Shown piece by piece: positions 25,751 to 32,834 of a stretch of 32,834 nucleotides of DNA; the first letter of the stretch is position 1, and each line of letters begins with the position of its first letter. The translations under genes and the position numbers were made by a program. The notes under the pieces were generated by a model that saw only the letters and a program-made list of their open reading frames with translations, was not told where the DNA came from and did no database searches. Origin of the DNA: Klebsiella pneumoniae (GTDB lineage Bacteria > Pseudomonadota > Gammaproteobacteria > Ga0077536); contig CAMAXW010000038.1 in NCBI GenBank assembly GCA_945862315.1, positions 1-32,834 on the forward strand, given 5' to 3'.

Positions 25751-25924
25751 GTGCCAGAATTGTCGAACGAACTCCCTAACGAAAGCAAGCGCAAAACCCA
25801 CTCCTTTGGGCGGCGTATCGTGGTGGCCTGTTTGGCGTGTGCGCTCACGGCGGCCTTAGCGGCTTGCGGGCAAAAAGGGGGGCTCTCGCTGCCGAGCCCC
25901 GATCCGGCCTCACAACCGCGTTAA
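25751..25924 (+). CDS. lptM: LptM-like small lipoprotein (YifL family)
   Basis: This short frame encodes 57 aa starting at GTG 25751. A basic stretch (KRKTHSFGRR) precedes a hydrophobic segment ending in lipobox LAAC, with Cys39 followed by GQKGGLSLPSP. That matches the CGxKGPLxLP hallmark of LptM, which helps the LptD-LptE outer-membrane LPS translocon mature. Position just upstream of lysA is where lptM/yifL-type genes are usually found. The GTG lacks a clear ribosome-binding site and gives a long signal region; TTG 25760 is an alternative, while starts after the arginine pair would lose the positive charges. I am confident in the family, less so in the start. Confidence 0.8.
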   Translation: MPELSNELPNESKRKTHSFGRRIVVACLACALTAALAACGQKGGLSLPSPDPASQPR

Positions 25925-25989
25925 AACGACCGCCCAAGCCAACGCTGACCACCGATATTTCCACTCTCAAAAAACAGTCCTGAGTCGCC

Positions 25990-27255
25990 ATGATTTATCC
26001 CCATTTTGAACGCCGGAACGGCGAACTGTTCATGGAGCAGGCTTCACTGCGGCTGATTGCCGAGCGCTTCGGCACACCCTGTTATGTGTATTCGCGTGCC
26101 GCACTCAACGATGCTTGGCACAGCTATGACCTAGCGTTTGGTGCGCGTCGGCATCGTATTCACTACGCGGTGAAGGCCAATGCCAATCTCGCAGTGTTGG
26201 ACACCCTGGCCCGTTTGGGTTCGGGTTTCGACATCGTCTCGGCCGGCGAATTGGCGCGGGTACTCGCGGTGGGCGGGGTACCCGAACGCATTGTTTTCTC
26301 CGGGGTAGGCAAGACCGCCGCCGAAATGCGCGCAGCGATGGCTGCGGGAATCGGGGTTTTTAACGTGGAGTCGCCCGCTGAACTGGCGCGTTTAAACGAC
26401 ATCGCCGGCAGCTTGAACCAAGTGGCGCGGGTGGCGATTCGGGTGAATCCAGATGTGGACGCGCAAACCCATCCCTATATTTCAACCGGACTCACCGACA
26501 ATAAATTCGGCGTGCCGATGCCTGAAGCGCTGGCACTGTACCGCCGCGCGGCGAGTCTCTCTCACCTGCAGGTCGCTGGCATCGCCTGCCATATCGGTTC
26601 CCAAATCACGGCGCTTGCACCCTTTATCGATGCCCTTGCGCGGGTGATGGCGCTCGTGGCCCAACTGGCCCAAGAGGGCATTGAAATTGCCCACGTGGAC
26701 GCCGGCGGTGGACTGGGCATTCGCTATCAGGACGAGACCCCGCCCCCGGTGGCGGATTATGTGGCGGCCTTGTGTCGTGCGATCCCAGAACGCTACGAAA
26801 TTTGTATCGAGCCGGGGCGCTCCATTTGCGGTCCAGCAGGGGTGTTGTTGACGCGGGTTGAGTACCTCAAAGACACCCCCACGCGGCGCTTCGCCATCTG
26901 CGATGCGGCCATGACAGAACTCATTAGACCCGCGCTATATAAGGCTTGGCACGCGGTGGAAGTCGTGCAAACGCCGCCCGCCAGCGTGACCGCGCATGTC
27001 TACGATTTGGTGGGCCCGGTGTGCGAGAGCGCTGATTTTCTCGCCACCGGCCGGCATCTGCCGTTGGAAACCCACGCGTTGTTGTCGATCATGAGCGCCG
27101 GGGCCTATGGCCATGTGATGGCATCCAATTACAATGCCCGGCCTCGACCGCCTGAACTGGTCGTGGATGGCGAGAAAGTACATTTGGCGCGCCCGCGCGA
27201 GACGCTGGCGGCGCTGTTCGCAGAGGAGCAGCTCTTACCCGCTGACGCCCGCTGA
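25990..27255 (+). CDS. lysA: Diaminopimelate decarboxylase LysA
   Basis: LysA decarboxylates meso-diaminopimelate to L-lysine, the last step of lysine synthesis. The 421-aa PLP enzyme begins with DHFxR-like YPHFERRNGELFMEQ, has the PLP lysine K62 in IHYAVKANANLAVL, the glycine-rich HVDAGGGLGIRY, the phosphate-binding EPGRS, and the substrate-contacting GPVCESADFL motif from the partner subunit, with the usual cysteine. The ATG at 25990 is 65 nt after the lptM-like stop. The dapF gene that often follows in other genomes is absent; glnA comes next instead. Confidence 0.96.
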   Translation: MIYPHFERRNGELFMEQASLRLIAERFGTPCYVYSRAALNDAWHSYDLAFGARRHRIHYAVKANANLAVLDTLARLGSGFDIVSAGELARVLAVGGVPERIVFSGVGKTAAEMRAAMAAGIGVFNVESPAELARLNDIAGSLNQVARVAIRVNPDVDAQTHPYISTGLTDNKFGVPMPEALALYRRAASLSHLQVAGIACHIGSQITALAPFIDALARVMALVAQLAQEGIEIAHVDAGGGLGIRYQDETPPPVADYVAALCRAIPERYEICIEPGRSICGPAGVLLTRVEYLKDTPTRRFAICDAAMTELIRPALYKAWHAVEVVQTPPASVTAHVYDLVGPVCESADFLATGRHLPLETHALLSIMSAGAYGHVMASNYNARPRPPELVVDGEKVHLARPRETLAALFAEEQLLPADAR

Positions 27256-27344
27256 TCTCGAAATTTTTAACGACCGTCTTTTGCGGGTGCAGTAATATAG
27301 CCAGGCTAGTCGGCCGATCGAGCCGGGCGGCGACGCTGGTGACA

Positions 27345-27360
27345 TGGCATGATTTCTGCC
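27345..27360 (+). promoter_or_regulatory. Sigma-54 (-24/-12) promoter of glnA
   Basis: TGGCATG-N4-CTGCC fits the sigma-54 consensus TGGCACG-N4-TTGCW, with the invariant GG and GC doublets exactly 10 nt apart. The predicted transcription start is near 27371, about 154 nt before the glnA ATG. A GGTGCA half-site resembling an NtrC box lies about 85 nt upstream of that start (27286-27291), but its left half is not recognisable. NtrB and NtrC are encoded just downstream. Confidence 0.65.
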
Positions 27361-27370
27361 AGTAAACACC

Positions 27371-27387
27371 GCCAACCGAGGGTTGGC
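27371..27387 (+). promoter_or_regulatory. Hairpin at the predicted 5' end of glnA mRNA
   Basis: A perfect 7-bp stem (27371-27377 with 27381-27387) with a GAG loop begins at the transcription start expected from the sigma-54 promoter. A hairpin at the extreme 5' end would protect the mRNA from decay; the loop carries no obvious Shine-Dalgarno. Function is inferred. Confidence 0.45.
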
Positions 27388-27524
27388 ACAGCAACGTCCC
27401 CCCGCCGCCACGAGCAGTGCGAGATGTAGAGCAATCCCACGGTGCGCATCAAACAGCCCTAGATGTGCACCTTTTGTTAACGAGTAAGGTCCGAACCGAA
27501 GCAAGTGATGGCCTGGAGGAAATC

Positions 27525-28934
27525 ATGTCAGTTGAAAGCATTCTGAAGACTCTCAAAGAGGAGGAGGTCAAATACGTCGACTTCCGGTTTACGGATACCC
27601 GCGGTAAGGAGCAGCACGTCACCGTGCCCCACCACCAAGTGGACGCCGAAACTTTCGAAGACGGAAAAATGTTCGACGGTTCCTCCATTGCCGGTTGGAA
27701 AGGTATTCACGAGTCCGACATGATCCTCATGCCGGATGCGAGCACGGCGGTGCTCGATCCGTTCTTTGAAGACAAAACGATGATCATCCGCTGTGACATC
27801 GTTGAACCGGCCACTGGGCAAGGTTACGAGCGTGATCCGCGTTCGCTGGCCAAGCGAGCCGAGGCCTACATCAAGGCGTCGGGCATTGCGGATACGGCCT
27901 ATTTTGGCCCGGAACCAGAGTTTTTTGTCTTTGACGACGTGCGATACGGTCAAGAAATGCGCGGCGGTTTCTACGAAATCGATTCGGAAGAAGGCTACTG
28001 GAGCTCCCGCAAGGTCATGGAAGGCGGCAATTCTGGCCATCGTCCGGGGATCAAAGGCGGCTATTTCCCGGTGCCGCCAGTCGATTCCCTCCAAGACCTG
28101 CGCTCGGCCATGTGCAACGTCCTCGAGCAGATGGGCCTACCTGTTGAAGTCCATCACCACGAGGTGGCAACTGCCGGCCAGTGCGAAATTGGCACCCGCT
28201 TCGACACCTTGCTCAAGCGTGCTGACTCTCTCCAAATGCTGAAATATGTGGTGCACAACGTGGCCCATAGCTTTGGCAAGACGGCGACCTTCATGCCCAA
28301 ACCGTTGGTCGGTGATAACGGTAACGGCATGCACTGCCACCAGTCTTTGTTTAAAGGCGGCGTGAATCTTTTTGCGGGCGACGGCTACGGTGGCCTGTCC
28401 GAAACCGCGCTGCACTACATCGGCGGAATCATCAAGCACGCGCGGGCGCTGAATGCGTTCACGAACGCTAGCACCAACAGCTACAAGCGTCTGGTGCCGG
28501 GCTTTGAGGCCCCCATCATGCTGGCGTACTCGGCTCGCAATCGCTCCGCGTCGATTCGCATACCGTGGGTTTCCAGTCCTAAAGGTCGCCGCATCGAGGT
28601 GCGTTTCCCGGATTCCACCGCGAATCCGTACTTTGCCTTCGTGGCCATGCTCATGGCTGGGTTAGATGGCATTAAGAACAAGATCGATCCGGGCGCGCCG
28701 ATGGACAAAGATCTCTACGATCTGGAGCCTGAAGAAGCCTCGCATATTCCCACCGTATGTCATTCGCTGGATCAGGCGCTGGATTGTCTGGACCGCGATA
28801 GAGCGTTCTTGACCGCCGGTGGCGTGTTTACCGATGACACCATCAACGCCTACATCGAGCTCAAAATGCAGGAAGTCACGCGAATTCGCATGACCCCGCA
28901 CCCGCTGGAGTTTGAGATGTACTACAGCGTTTAG
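27525..28934 (+). CDS. glnA: Glutamine synthetase type I GlnA
   Basis: GlnA makes glutamine from glutamate, ammonia and ATP, the main ammonium-assimilation step. The 469-aa protein has the beta-grasp domain ([12 protein letters not shown]), the metal-binding [11 protein letters not shown], the [13 protein letters not shown]/glutamate site, [13 protein letters not shown], and the adenylylation loop KDLYDL with Tyr398, equivalent to E. coli Tyr397. It is therefore the dodecameric GSI form controlled by GlnE. The ATG at 27525 follows GGAGGA by 6 nt, a strong signal; the frame is open further upstream without similarity. A sigma-54 promoter precedes it and an intrinsic terminator follows, so it is probably a single-gene unit. 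Confidence 0.98.
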   Translation: MSVESILKTLKEEEVKYVDFRFTDTRGKEQHVTVPHHQVDAETFEDGKMFDGSSIAGWKGIHESDMILMPDASTAVLDPFFEDKTMIIRCDIVEPATGQGYERDPRSLAKRAEAYIKASGIADTAYFGPEPEFFVFDDVRYGQEMRGGFYEIDSEEGYWSSRKVMEGGNSGHRPGIKGGYFPVPPVDSLQDLRSAMCNVLEQMGLPVEVHHHEVATAGQCEIGTRFDTLLKRADSLQMLKYVVHNVAHSFGKTATFMPKPLVGDNGNGMHCHQSLFKGGVNLFAGDGYGGLSETALHYIGGIIKHARALNAFTNASTNSYKRLVPGFEAPIMLAYSARNRSASIRIPWVSSPKGRRIEVRFPDSTANPYFAFVAMLMAGLDGIKNKIDPGAPMDKDLYDLEPEEASHIPTVCHSLDQALDCLDRDRAFLTAGGVFTDDTINAYIELKMQEVTRIRMTPHPLEFEMYYSV

Positions 28935-28987
28935 CCGAGAGTTTTTCTCGGCGATGCTAGGACCCCCGCCTCGGCGGGGGTTTTTTT
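28934..28987 (+). terminator. Double-hairpin terminator of glnA
   Basis: The first hairpin (28934-28940 with 28946-28952, 7 bp) begins at the last base of the stop codon. The second (28962-28969 with 28974-28981, 8 bp, CTCG loop) is followed by an unbroken run of Ts to 28987 and is a textbook intrinsic terminator. Together they should separate glnA from the DUF4124/ntrBC genes. Confidence 0.9.
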
Positions 28988-29036
28988 ATGGCGCCGCCGG
29001 TTGAAGCTTGAACGGCGCCTGACTAAGCTCTCTGCG

Positions 29037-29576
29037 ATGAAACGCATGGTGATAGTGGTTTGGCTGCTGGCGCTACCCGCGTGGGTCGTGGCGACCGAGG
29101 TTTTTCGCAACCCAGATTCCGGCAACGGCGTGGAGTTTACCGATCGCCCCGGCACGGCGAGCCAACGCATCGAAATTTCGCCCCCCGCGACGGTAGCACC
29201 CCTGCCTGGGTCTCAGCCCGCCCCCACTCCTGCGGTGGGCAGCTCGGTGGTGGCTGCAAGCTACACGCGCTTGAACATTTCTGAGCCCGCCGCAGAGGCC
29301 ACGATAGTCAACCAAGCCGAGACCGCCGTGGCGGCGGAACTCACCCCGGCGCTGCAGAGCACGCTGGGTCATCGGCTACAGTTTTTCTTGGACGGCAAAG
29401 CGGTTGCAGAACCTGGTACCAGCGCGCACATCACGCTACCGGAGGTCGAACGGGGCACCCATGAGTTGGTGGTGCGTATTCTCAATGCCGAAGGCCAGCC
29501 GCTGCGCGCCTCTTCGCCGAGTCGCTTCTATGTGCATCGGCACTCGATACTCAAACCGCCGGCGTCCCCTCACTAG
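29037..29576 (+). CDS. DUF4124-like exported protein
   Basis: This 179-aa protein has a signal peptide (MKRMVIVVWLLALPAWVVA) and then TEVFRNPDSGNGVEFTDRPG, which fits the DUF4124 pattern of a short domain with strand-turn-strand and a terminal F-[ST]-D-x-P. A proline/alanine-rich linker follows (about 45-70), and then a domain with LQFFLDGKAVAEPGTSAHI and RGTHELVVRILNAEGQPL that looks like an Ig-type beta-sandwich. Function is unknown. DUF4124 proteins commonly sit between glnA and ntrB in several gammaproteobacteria, so the position is expected. An upstream TTG in frame is a less likely start; the ATG at 29037 has no strong ribosome-binding site. Confidence 0.82.
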   Translation: MKRMVIVVWLLALPAWVVATEVFRNPDSGNGVEFTDRPGTASQRIEISPPATVAPLPGSQPAPTPAVGSSVVAASYTRLNISEPAAEATIVNQAETAVAAELTPALQSTLGHRLQFFLDGKAVAEPGTSAHITLPEVERGTHELVVRILNAEGQPLRASSPSRFYVHRHSILKPPASPH

Positions 29577-29588
29577 CGAGGACAATAT

Positions 29589-29604
29589 TGGTCTAATTCT
29601 TGCT
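29589..29604 (+). promoter_or_regulatory. Sigma-54-like promoter upstream of ntrBC
   Basis: TGG-N8-TTGCT has the invariant GG and GC doublets at the correct 10-nt spacing and a perfect -12 box, but the -24 box (TGGTCT) departs from TGGCAC. It begins 13 nt after the DUF4124 stop and predicts a start near 29615, giving a leader of about 150 nt before ntrB. Confidence 0.42.
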
Positions 29605-29698
29605 GCGAGCGAAGCATTCGGTGGCGCGCGAAACCGCCACTAGGGCGCTAATGTTGAGGGGCGCACGCGTACTCTGCGGCCGGTCGGAGGGTCCTAGT

Positions 29699-29712
29699 GG
29701 CGGCATGCCGCC
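29699..29712. repeat. Perfect 14-bp palindrome in the ntrB leader
   Basis: GGCGGCATGCCGCC is fully self-complementary and lies between the sigma-54-like site and ntrB. It could be an operator half-pair or merely a GC-rich chance palindrome; nothing similar precedes other genes here. Confidence 0.35.
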
Positions 29713-29765
29713 CTGGGTCGTTCGGCTTCGCTGCACCTAAAATGCACACGACCGGCAGAAAACGC

Positions 29766-30833
29766 ATGTTTAAAGAGCAAGAAGCCGGCGCCGTGCTTAA
29801 CCAACTCGCCACGGCAGTGCTCCAGGTTGACCTCAAGCTCAGCGTGATGCAGGCCAATTCGTCGGCAGAAAACTTGGTGGCGACCAGTGTGGCCAAGCTG
29901 CGGGGCCTGCCGCTAGCCAAGCTATTTCCCCAAAGCGACCTGTTTTTACGGGGCGTGTCTGCGGCGGTGTTAAGCCATCGATCTTTCACCGAACGCGATC
30001 TTTGGCTGGCGCGACCCAACCAAGAGATGCTGCGCGTGGACTGCACAACCTCGCCGTGTCTAAACGCGCAAGGCCGGGTGCAAGCGTTAATTTTGGAGAT
30101 TACGAGCACGGAACGTCAGCAGCGGATTCAGGCGGAGGAAAATAAGCTCATGCAGAATCAGATCAGCACGACGCTGATGCGCGGTTTGGCGCACGAAGTT
30201 AAAAACCCCTTGGGTGGCATCCGCGGCGCCGCCCAATTGTTACAGCGTGAACTCACGCACGATCATCAAAAAGAATACACGCAGATCATCATCGGTGAAG
30301 CCGACCGTCTGCGCACGCTGGTGGATCGCATGCTGGGGCCGCGCGGACAGTTGCGGCCGAGTACTTTTAGCATTCACGAGGTGCTGGAACACGTGCGTCA
30401 GATTCTCGAAGTGGAAGCCCTGCCGGGCGTAACCATCCATCGTGACTATGACCCTAGCCTCCCCGAACTCTTCGCTGATCGTGACTTACTGGTGCAGGCT
30501 GTTTTGAATTTGGCGCGTAATGCCATGCAATCGGTGCAGTCACGCAGCGGTAACGTGACGTTGCGCACGCGGGCGCATCGACAGTTCACCATTGGTACGG
30601 TGTTGCATCGGTTGGCGGCGCGTATCGACATTATCGACGATGGTCCGGGCGTGCCCGCAGACATCGCCGAGAGTATTTTTTTCCCCATGGTTTCTGGACG
30701 CGCCGAGGGGTCTGGTTTAGGACTCCCCATCGCCCAGTCGCTGGTTAATCGCCAAGGTGGCCTGATCGACTTCACGAGTGTCCCCGGACACACCGTGTTT
30801 TTCGTCTGGCTGCCCATAAGGAACGTCCCATGA
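29766..30833 (+). CDS. ntrB: Nitrogen regulation sensor histidine kinase NtrB (GlnL)
   Basis: NtrB phosphorylates NtrC when nitrogen is scarce and dephosphorylates it when bound by PII protein. The 355-aa soluble protein has an N-terminal PAS domain (VLQVDLKLSVMQANSSAENL), the H box with phospho-acceptor H143 in GLAHEVKNPLGG, the N box NLARNAMQSV, G1 IDDGPGVP, F box FFPMVSGR and G2 GSGLGLPIA. No membrane segments are present, as expected. The start at 29766 (MFKEQEAGAVLNQL) aligns with E. coli GlnL; upstream ATG 29742 and GTG 29697 would add unrelated residues. The stop overlaps ntrC by 4 nt. Confidence 0.95.
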   Translation: MFKEQEAGAVLNQLATAVLQVDLKLSVMQANSSAENLVATSVAKLRGLPLAKLFPQSDLFLRGVSAAVLSHRSFTERDLWLARPNQEMLRVDCTTSPCLNAQGRVQALILEITSTERQQRIQAEENKLMQNQISTTLMRGLAHEVKNPLGGIRGAAQLLQRELTHDHQKEYTQIIIGEADRLRTLVDRMLGPRGQLRPSTFSIHEVLEHVRQILEVEALPGVTIHRDYDPSLPELFADRDLLVQAVLNLARNAMQSVQSRSGNVTLRTRAHRQFTIGTVLHRLAARIDIIDDGPGVPADIAESIFFPMVSGRAEGSGLGLPIAQSLVNRQGGLIDFTSVPGHTVFFVWLPIRNVP

Positions 30834-32254
30834 AAAGCCCACCCCAGATTTGGATTATTGATGATGATCGGGCGATCCGCTGGGTGCTGGAAAAAGCACT
30901 TTCGCAAGCCAAGCTGGCCACGACTAGTTTTGAGAACGCCGACCAAGCGCTCGCACGCCTGAAACGCGCGCAGCCCGATGTCATCCTGACGGATATCCGT
31001 ATGCCCGGCACCGATGGCTTGGCCTTACTGGACCAAGTCCAGATTTCCCATCCACATCTGCCGGTAATCGTCATGACCGCCTACGCTGATTTGGAACGCG
31101 CCGTCGCGGCGTATCAGGGCGGGGCGTTTGAATATCTGCCCAAGCCCTTTGATATAGATGACGCGGTGGCGATCGTGCTGCGCGCGCTATCCAAGACGGC
31201 AGAATCGACGTTGCCGCCGCTCGTGACGACGGCGCAAACCCGCGCCACGGCCGGCATTATTGGGGTGGCGCCGGCCATGCAAGAGGTTTTTCGGGCGATC
31301 GGTCGACTCTCCAAAACCCATATGACCGTGCTGCTGACCGGGGAATCCGGCACCGGTAAGGAACTGGTGGCGTGCGCGCTGCATCGCCATTCGCCGCGCG
31401 TCGGTAAACCTTTCGTCGCCTTAAATACCGCGGCGATTCCGCGTGAACTGCTGGAATCAGAATTATTTGGACATGAGCGTGGTGCCTTTACCGGCGCCAC
31501 CAACCAACGCATCGGGCGCTTCGAACAGGCCGACGGCGGCACGTTATTTCTCGATGAAATTGGCGATATGCCGGCTGAACTGCAAACCCGTTTGTTACGG
31601 GTGCTCGCCGAGGGGAATTTTTATCGCGTGGGTGGCCACCAGCAGGTGCATGTCGATGTGCGCGTGATTGCCGCGACCCATCAAGCACTCGAAAAAAGTG
31701 TCCGCGAAGGCAGTTTTCGAGAAGATCTTTTCCACCGTCTGAACGTTATCCGGCTTGAGTTACCGCCGCTGCGTGACCGCCTTGAAGATATTCCCGAATT
31801 AAGCGCGCACTTTCTGCAGGTCACGGCGCGCGAGCTTGAGGTGGAGACCAAGCGTTTGTCAGCATCGGCACTTGCAGTCTTTAGGGCCTACGCTTGGCCG
31901 GGTAACGTGCGCGAGCTTGAGAATGTTTGTCGCCGGGTGACCATCATGGCGCCGTCACAAACGATCGAAGTACACGATCTACCGCGCGAACTCACGGGCG
32001 ATGCAACGAGTGAGGCGGTGCTCTATGAACGCCTGGGGTCGGATTGGGAACTGGCGCTACGGCGCTGGGCTGAACATCATGTGGCGTCTTCTAGCACGCC
32101 CATTTTGGATGAGGCAGTGCCCAAGTTTGAACGCCTGATGATCGGCGTAGCGCTGGCTAAGACCCAGGGTCGTCGCCACGATGCGGCACGTCTGCTGGGC
32201 TGGGGCCGCAACACCTTGACCCGCAAAATTAAAGAGCTGGGGATGGAAGTCTAG
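30830..32254 (+). CDS. ntrC: Nitrogen regulation response regulator NtrC (GlnG)
   Basis: NtrC is the enhancer-binding activator of sigma-54 promoters in nitrogen limitation. The 474-aa protein has a receiver domain with phosphorylation site D55 (LTDIRMPG) and K in YLPKPF, then an AAA+ domain with Walker A GESGTGKE (171-178), the sigma-54-contacting GAFTGA loop (218-223), Walker B GGTLFLDEIGDMP and the sensor RLNVIRLELPPLRDR. A Fis-type helix-turn-helix closes the protein (ARLLGWGRNTLTRKIKELG). The ATGA overlap with ntrB indicates coupled synthesis. It is the likely regulator of the glnA promoter in this window. Confidence 0.97.
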   Translation: MKSPPQIWIIDDDRAIRWVLEKALSQAKLATTSFENADQALARLKRAQPDVILTDIRMPGTDGLALLDQVQISHPHLPVIVMTAYADLERAVAAYQGGAFEYLPKPFDIDDAVAIVLRALSKTAESTLPPLVTTAQTRATAGIIGVAPAMQEVFRAIGRLSKTHMTVLLTGESGTGKELVACALHRHSPRVGKPFVALNTAAIPRELLESELFGHERGAFTGATNQRIGRFEQADGGTLFLDEIGDMPAELQTRLLRVLAEGNFYRVGGHQQVHVDVRVIAATHQALEKSVREGSFREDLFHRLNVIRLELPPLRDRLEDIPELSAHFLQVTARELEVETKRLSASALAVFRAYAWPGNVRELENVCRRVTIMAPSQTIEVHDLPRELTGDATSEAVLYERLGSDWELALRRWAEHHVASSSTPILDEAVPKFERLMIGVALAKTQGRRHDAARLLGWGRNTLTRKIKELGMEV

Positions 32255-32270
32255 GGCGATTTACAATTGT

Positions 32271-32287
32271 CCGCCGCCAGTCGGCGG
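32271..32287 (+). terminator. Hairpin downstream of ntrC
   Basis: A 6-bp GC stem (32271-32276 with 32282-32287) with a 5-nt loop lies 17 nt after the ntrC stop. No T-run follows, so it is a weak terminator candidate for the ntrBC unit. The remaining bases to 32376 hold no gene I can support. Confidence 0.3.
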
Positions 32288-32376
32288 GGCGCGCAGTCAG
32301 TCGTAGGCCACGCATGCCGGGTGCGCTTTCAACACCGCGGAAGGGCGGTGGGAGCACGCAGTTGCAGTGCCCGGCC

Positions 32377-32834
32377 TTAAGCCGTGGCCCCTGAATTGTT
32401 GACGAATTCGTCTAAGCCCGTGAGCAGCCGCACGATGTCATCCGTGGAGGTGTACGGGGCTAGACCCATTCGCAAGCCACCTGCATCCCCAAGCCCGAGC
32501 CTGCGCGAGGCCTCCAAACCATAAAAATTGCTCGCCGGTGCGGCCACTTTGTGGGCGGCCAAAAACTGGTAAGCGTGGCTTGCAGGGCGCCCCGCAAAAG
32601 TAATGAGCGTCGTTGGGGTGCGTTGGGCCGCGCGGGAGTGCACGGTGACACCGGTCAACTTCGCGAGCCCTGTTTCGAGTTGCGCGCGCAAGCTTGATTC
32701 GTGTTCTTCCAAGGCTGCGAAGGAAGACACCAAGCGCGGCCGGCGCATCGCTGCACCCGCCGTGCTGCCGTCCAGCCCGGCAAGGTAGTCAACGGCGGCG
32801 GTGACACCGGCGAGCAACTCGTAGGGCAGGGTGC
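32377..32834 (-). CDS. Class V aminotransferase / cysteine desulfurase-like protein, C-terminal part
   Basis: Only the last 151 residues are inside the window; the gene continues beyond the right edge, so this is a truncation by the window and not a broken gene. The visible part starts TLPYELLAGVTAAVDYLAGL, similar to the segment after the PLP domain in cysteine desulfurase-like proteins of the VC1184 type. It then holds a small-domain sequence with TPTTLITFAGRPASHAYQFL and a C-terminus GGLRMGLAPYTSTDDIVRLL. The PLP lysine and any catalytic cysteine loop lie outside, so desulfurase activity cannot be judged. It is convergent with ntrC. Confidence 0.78.
   Translation of the reverse strand, partial: TLPYELLAGVTAAVDYLAGLDGSTAGAAMRRPRLVSSFAALEEHESSLRAQLETGLAKLTGVTVHSRAAQRTPTTLITFAGRPASHAYQFLAAHKVAAPASNFYGLEASRRLGLGDAGGLRMGLAPYTSTDDIVRLLTGLDEFVNNSGATA

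Noticed and set aside
27441-27471. GGTGCG and TGCACC near the glnA start as an NtrC site
   Set aside because: The halves are in the wrong order and spacing for TGCACC-N5-GGTGCA and lie downstream of the sigma-54 promoter.

Overview
This window reads as an ordinary, gene-dense stretch of a GC-rich gammaproteobacterial chromosome. The tRNA-Ile2/rpoD/dnaG/yqeY/rpsU block next to tsaD, the cca - NDUFA9-like - slt order, a DUF4124 protein between glnA and ntrBC, and an LptM-type lipoprotein ahead of lysA together suggest a non-enteric lineage such as Chromatiales, Acidiferrobacterales or Xanthomonadales. That placement is inferred from gene content and order, not from a search. I see no rRNA, CRISPR array, transposase, phage gene or foreign-looking island.

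Layout. Positions 31-1303: co-chaperone CbpA and its modulator CbpM. 1304-1784: a gene-free but strikingly hairpin-rich gap. 1785-6515 (minus): the macromolecular-synthesis block rpsU, yqeY, dnaG (TTG start), rpoD, tRNA-Ile(CAU). 6588-9679: tsaD, plsY (minus), then folB-folK-lipoprotein with 4-nt stop/start overlaps. 9680-12315: pteridine reductase (minus), a MidA/NDUFAF7-like methyltransferase and an exported MsrA. 12302-16491 (minus): cca, an NDUFA9-like SDR and lytic transglycosylase slt. 16566-19023: nitroreductase, DUF427, ferrochelatase (minus), cupin. 19030-23881: YbbA/YbbP-like ABC system (minus) divergent from tesA, then a Nudix hydrolase and a HIT protein. 23936-25724 (minus): rho and trxA. 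25751-27255: a 57-codon LptM-like lipoprotein gene and lysA. 27345-32254: nitrogen-control cluster glnA, DUF4124, ntrB, ntrC. 32377-end (minus): the 3' part of a class V aminotransferase/cysteine desulfurase-like gene.

How the genes work together. The most coherent circuit is nitrogen control. Glutamine synthetase keeps its adenylylation tyrosine and has a good -24/-12 (sigma-54) promoter. A second, weaker sigma-54-like site lies before ntrBC, whose products would activate such promoters. folB, folK and the pteridine reductase serve folate/pterin metabolism. The minus-strand block 1785-6515 couples translation, replication priming and transcription initiation.

Several convergent gene pairs meet with no spacer or overlap (tsaD/plsY, lipoprotein/folM, msrA/cca, DUF427/hemH, cupin/ybbP). 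In contrast, HIT/rho are separated by a strong hairpin. I found no convincing novel multi-gene system. The best leads are the structured gap at 1304-1784, the small LptM gene and the paired sigma-54 promoters.
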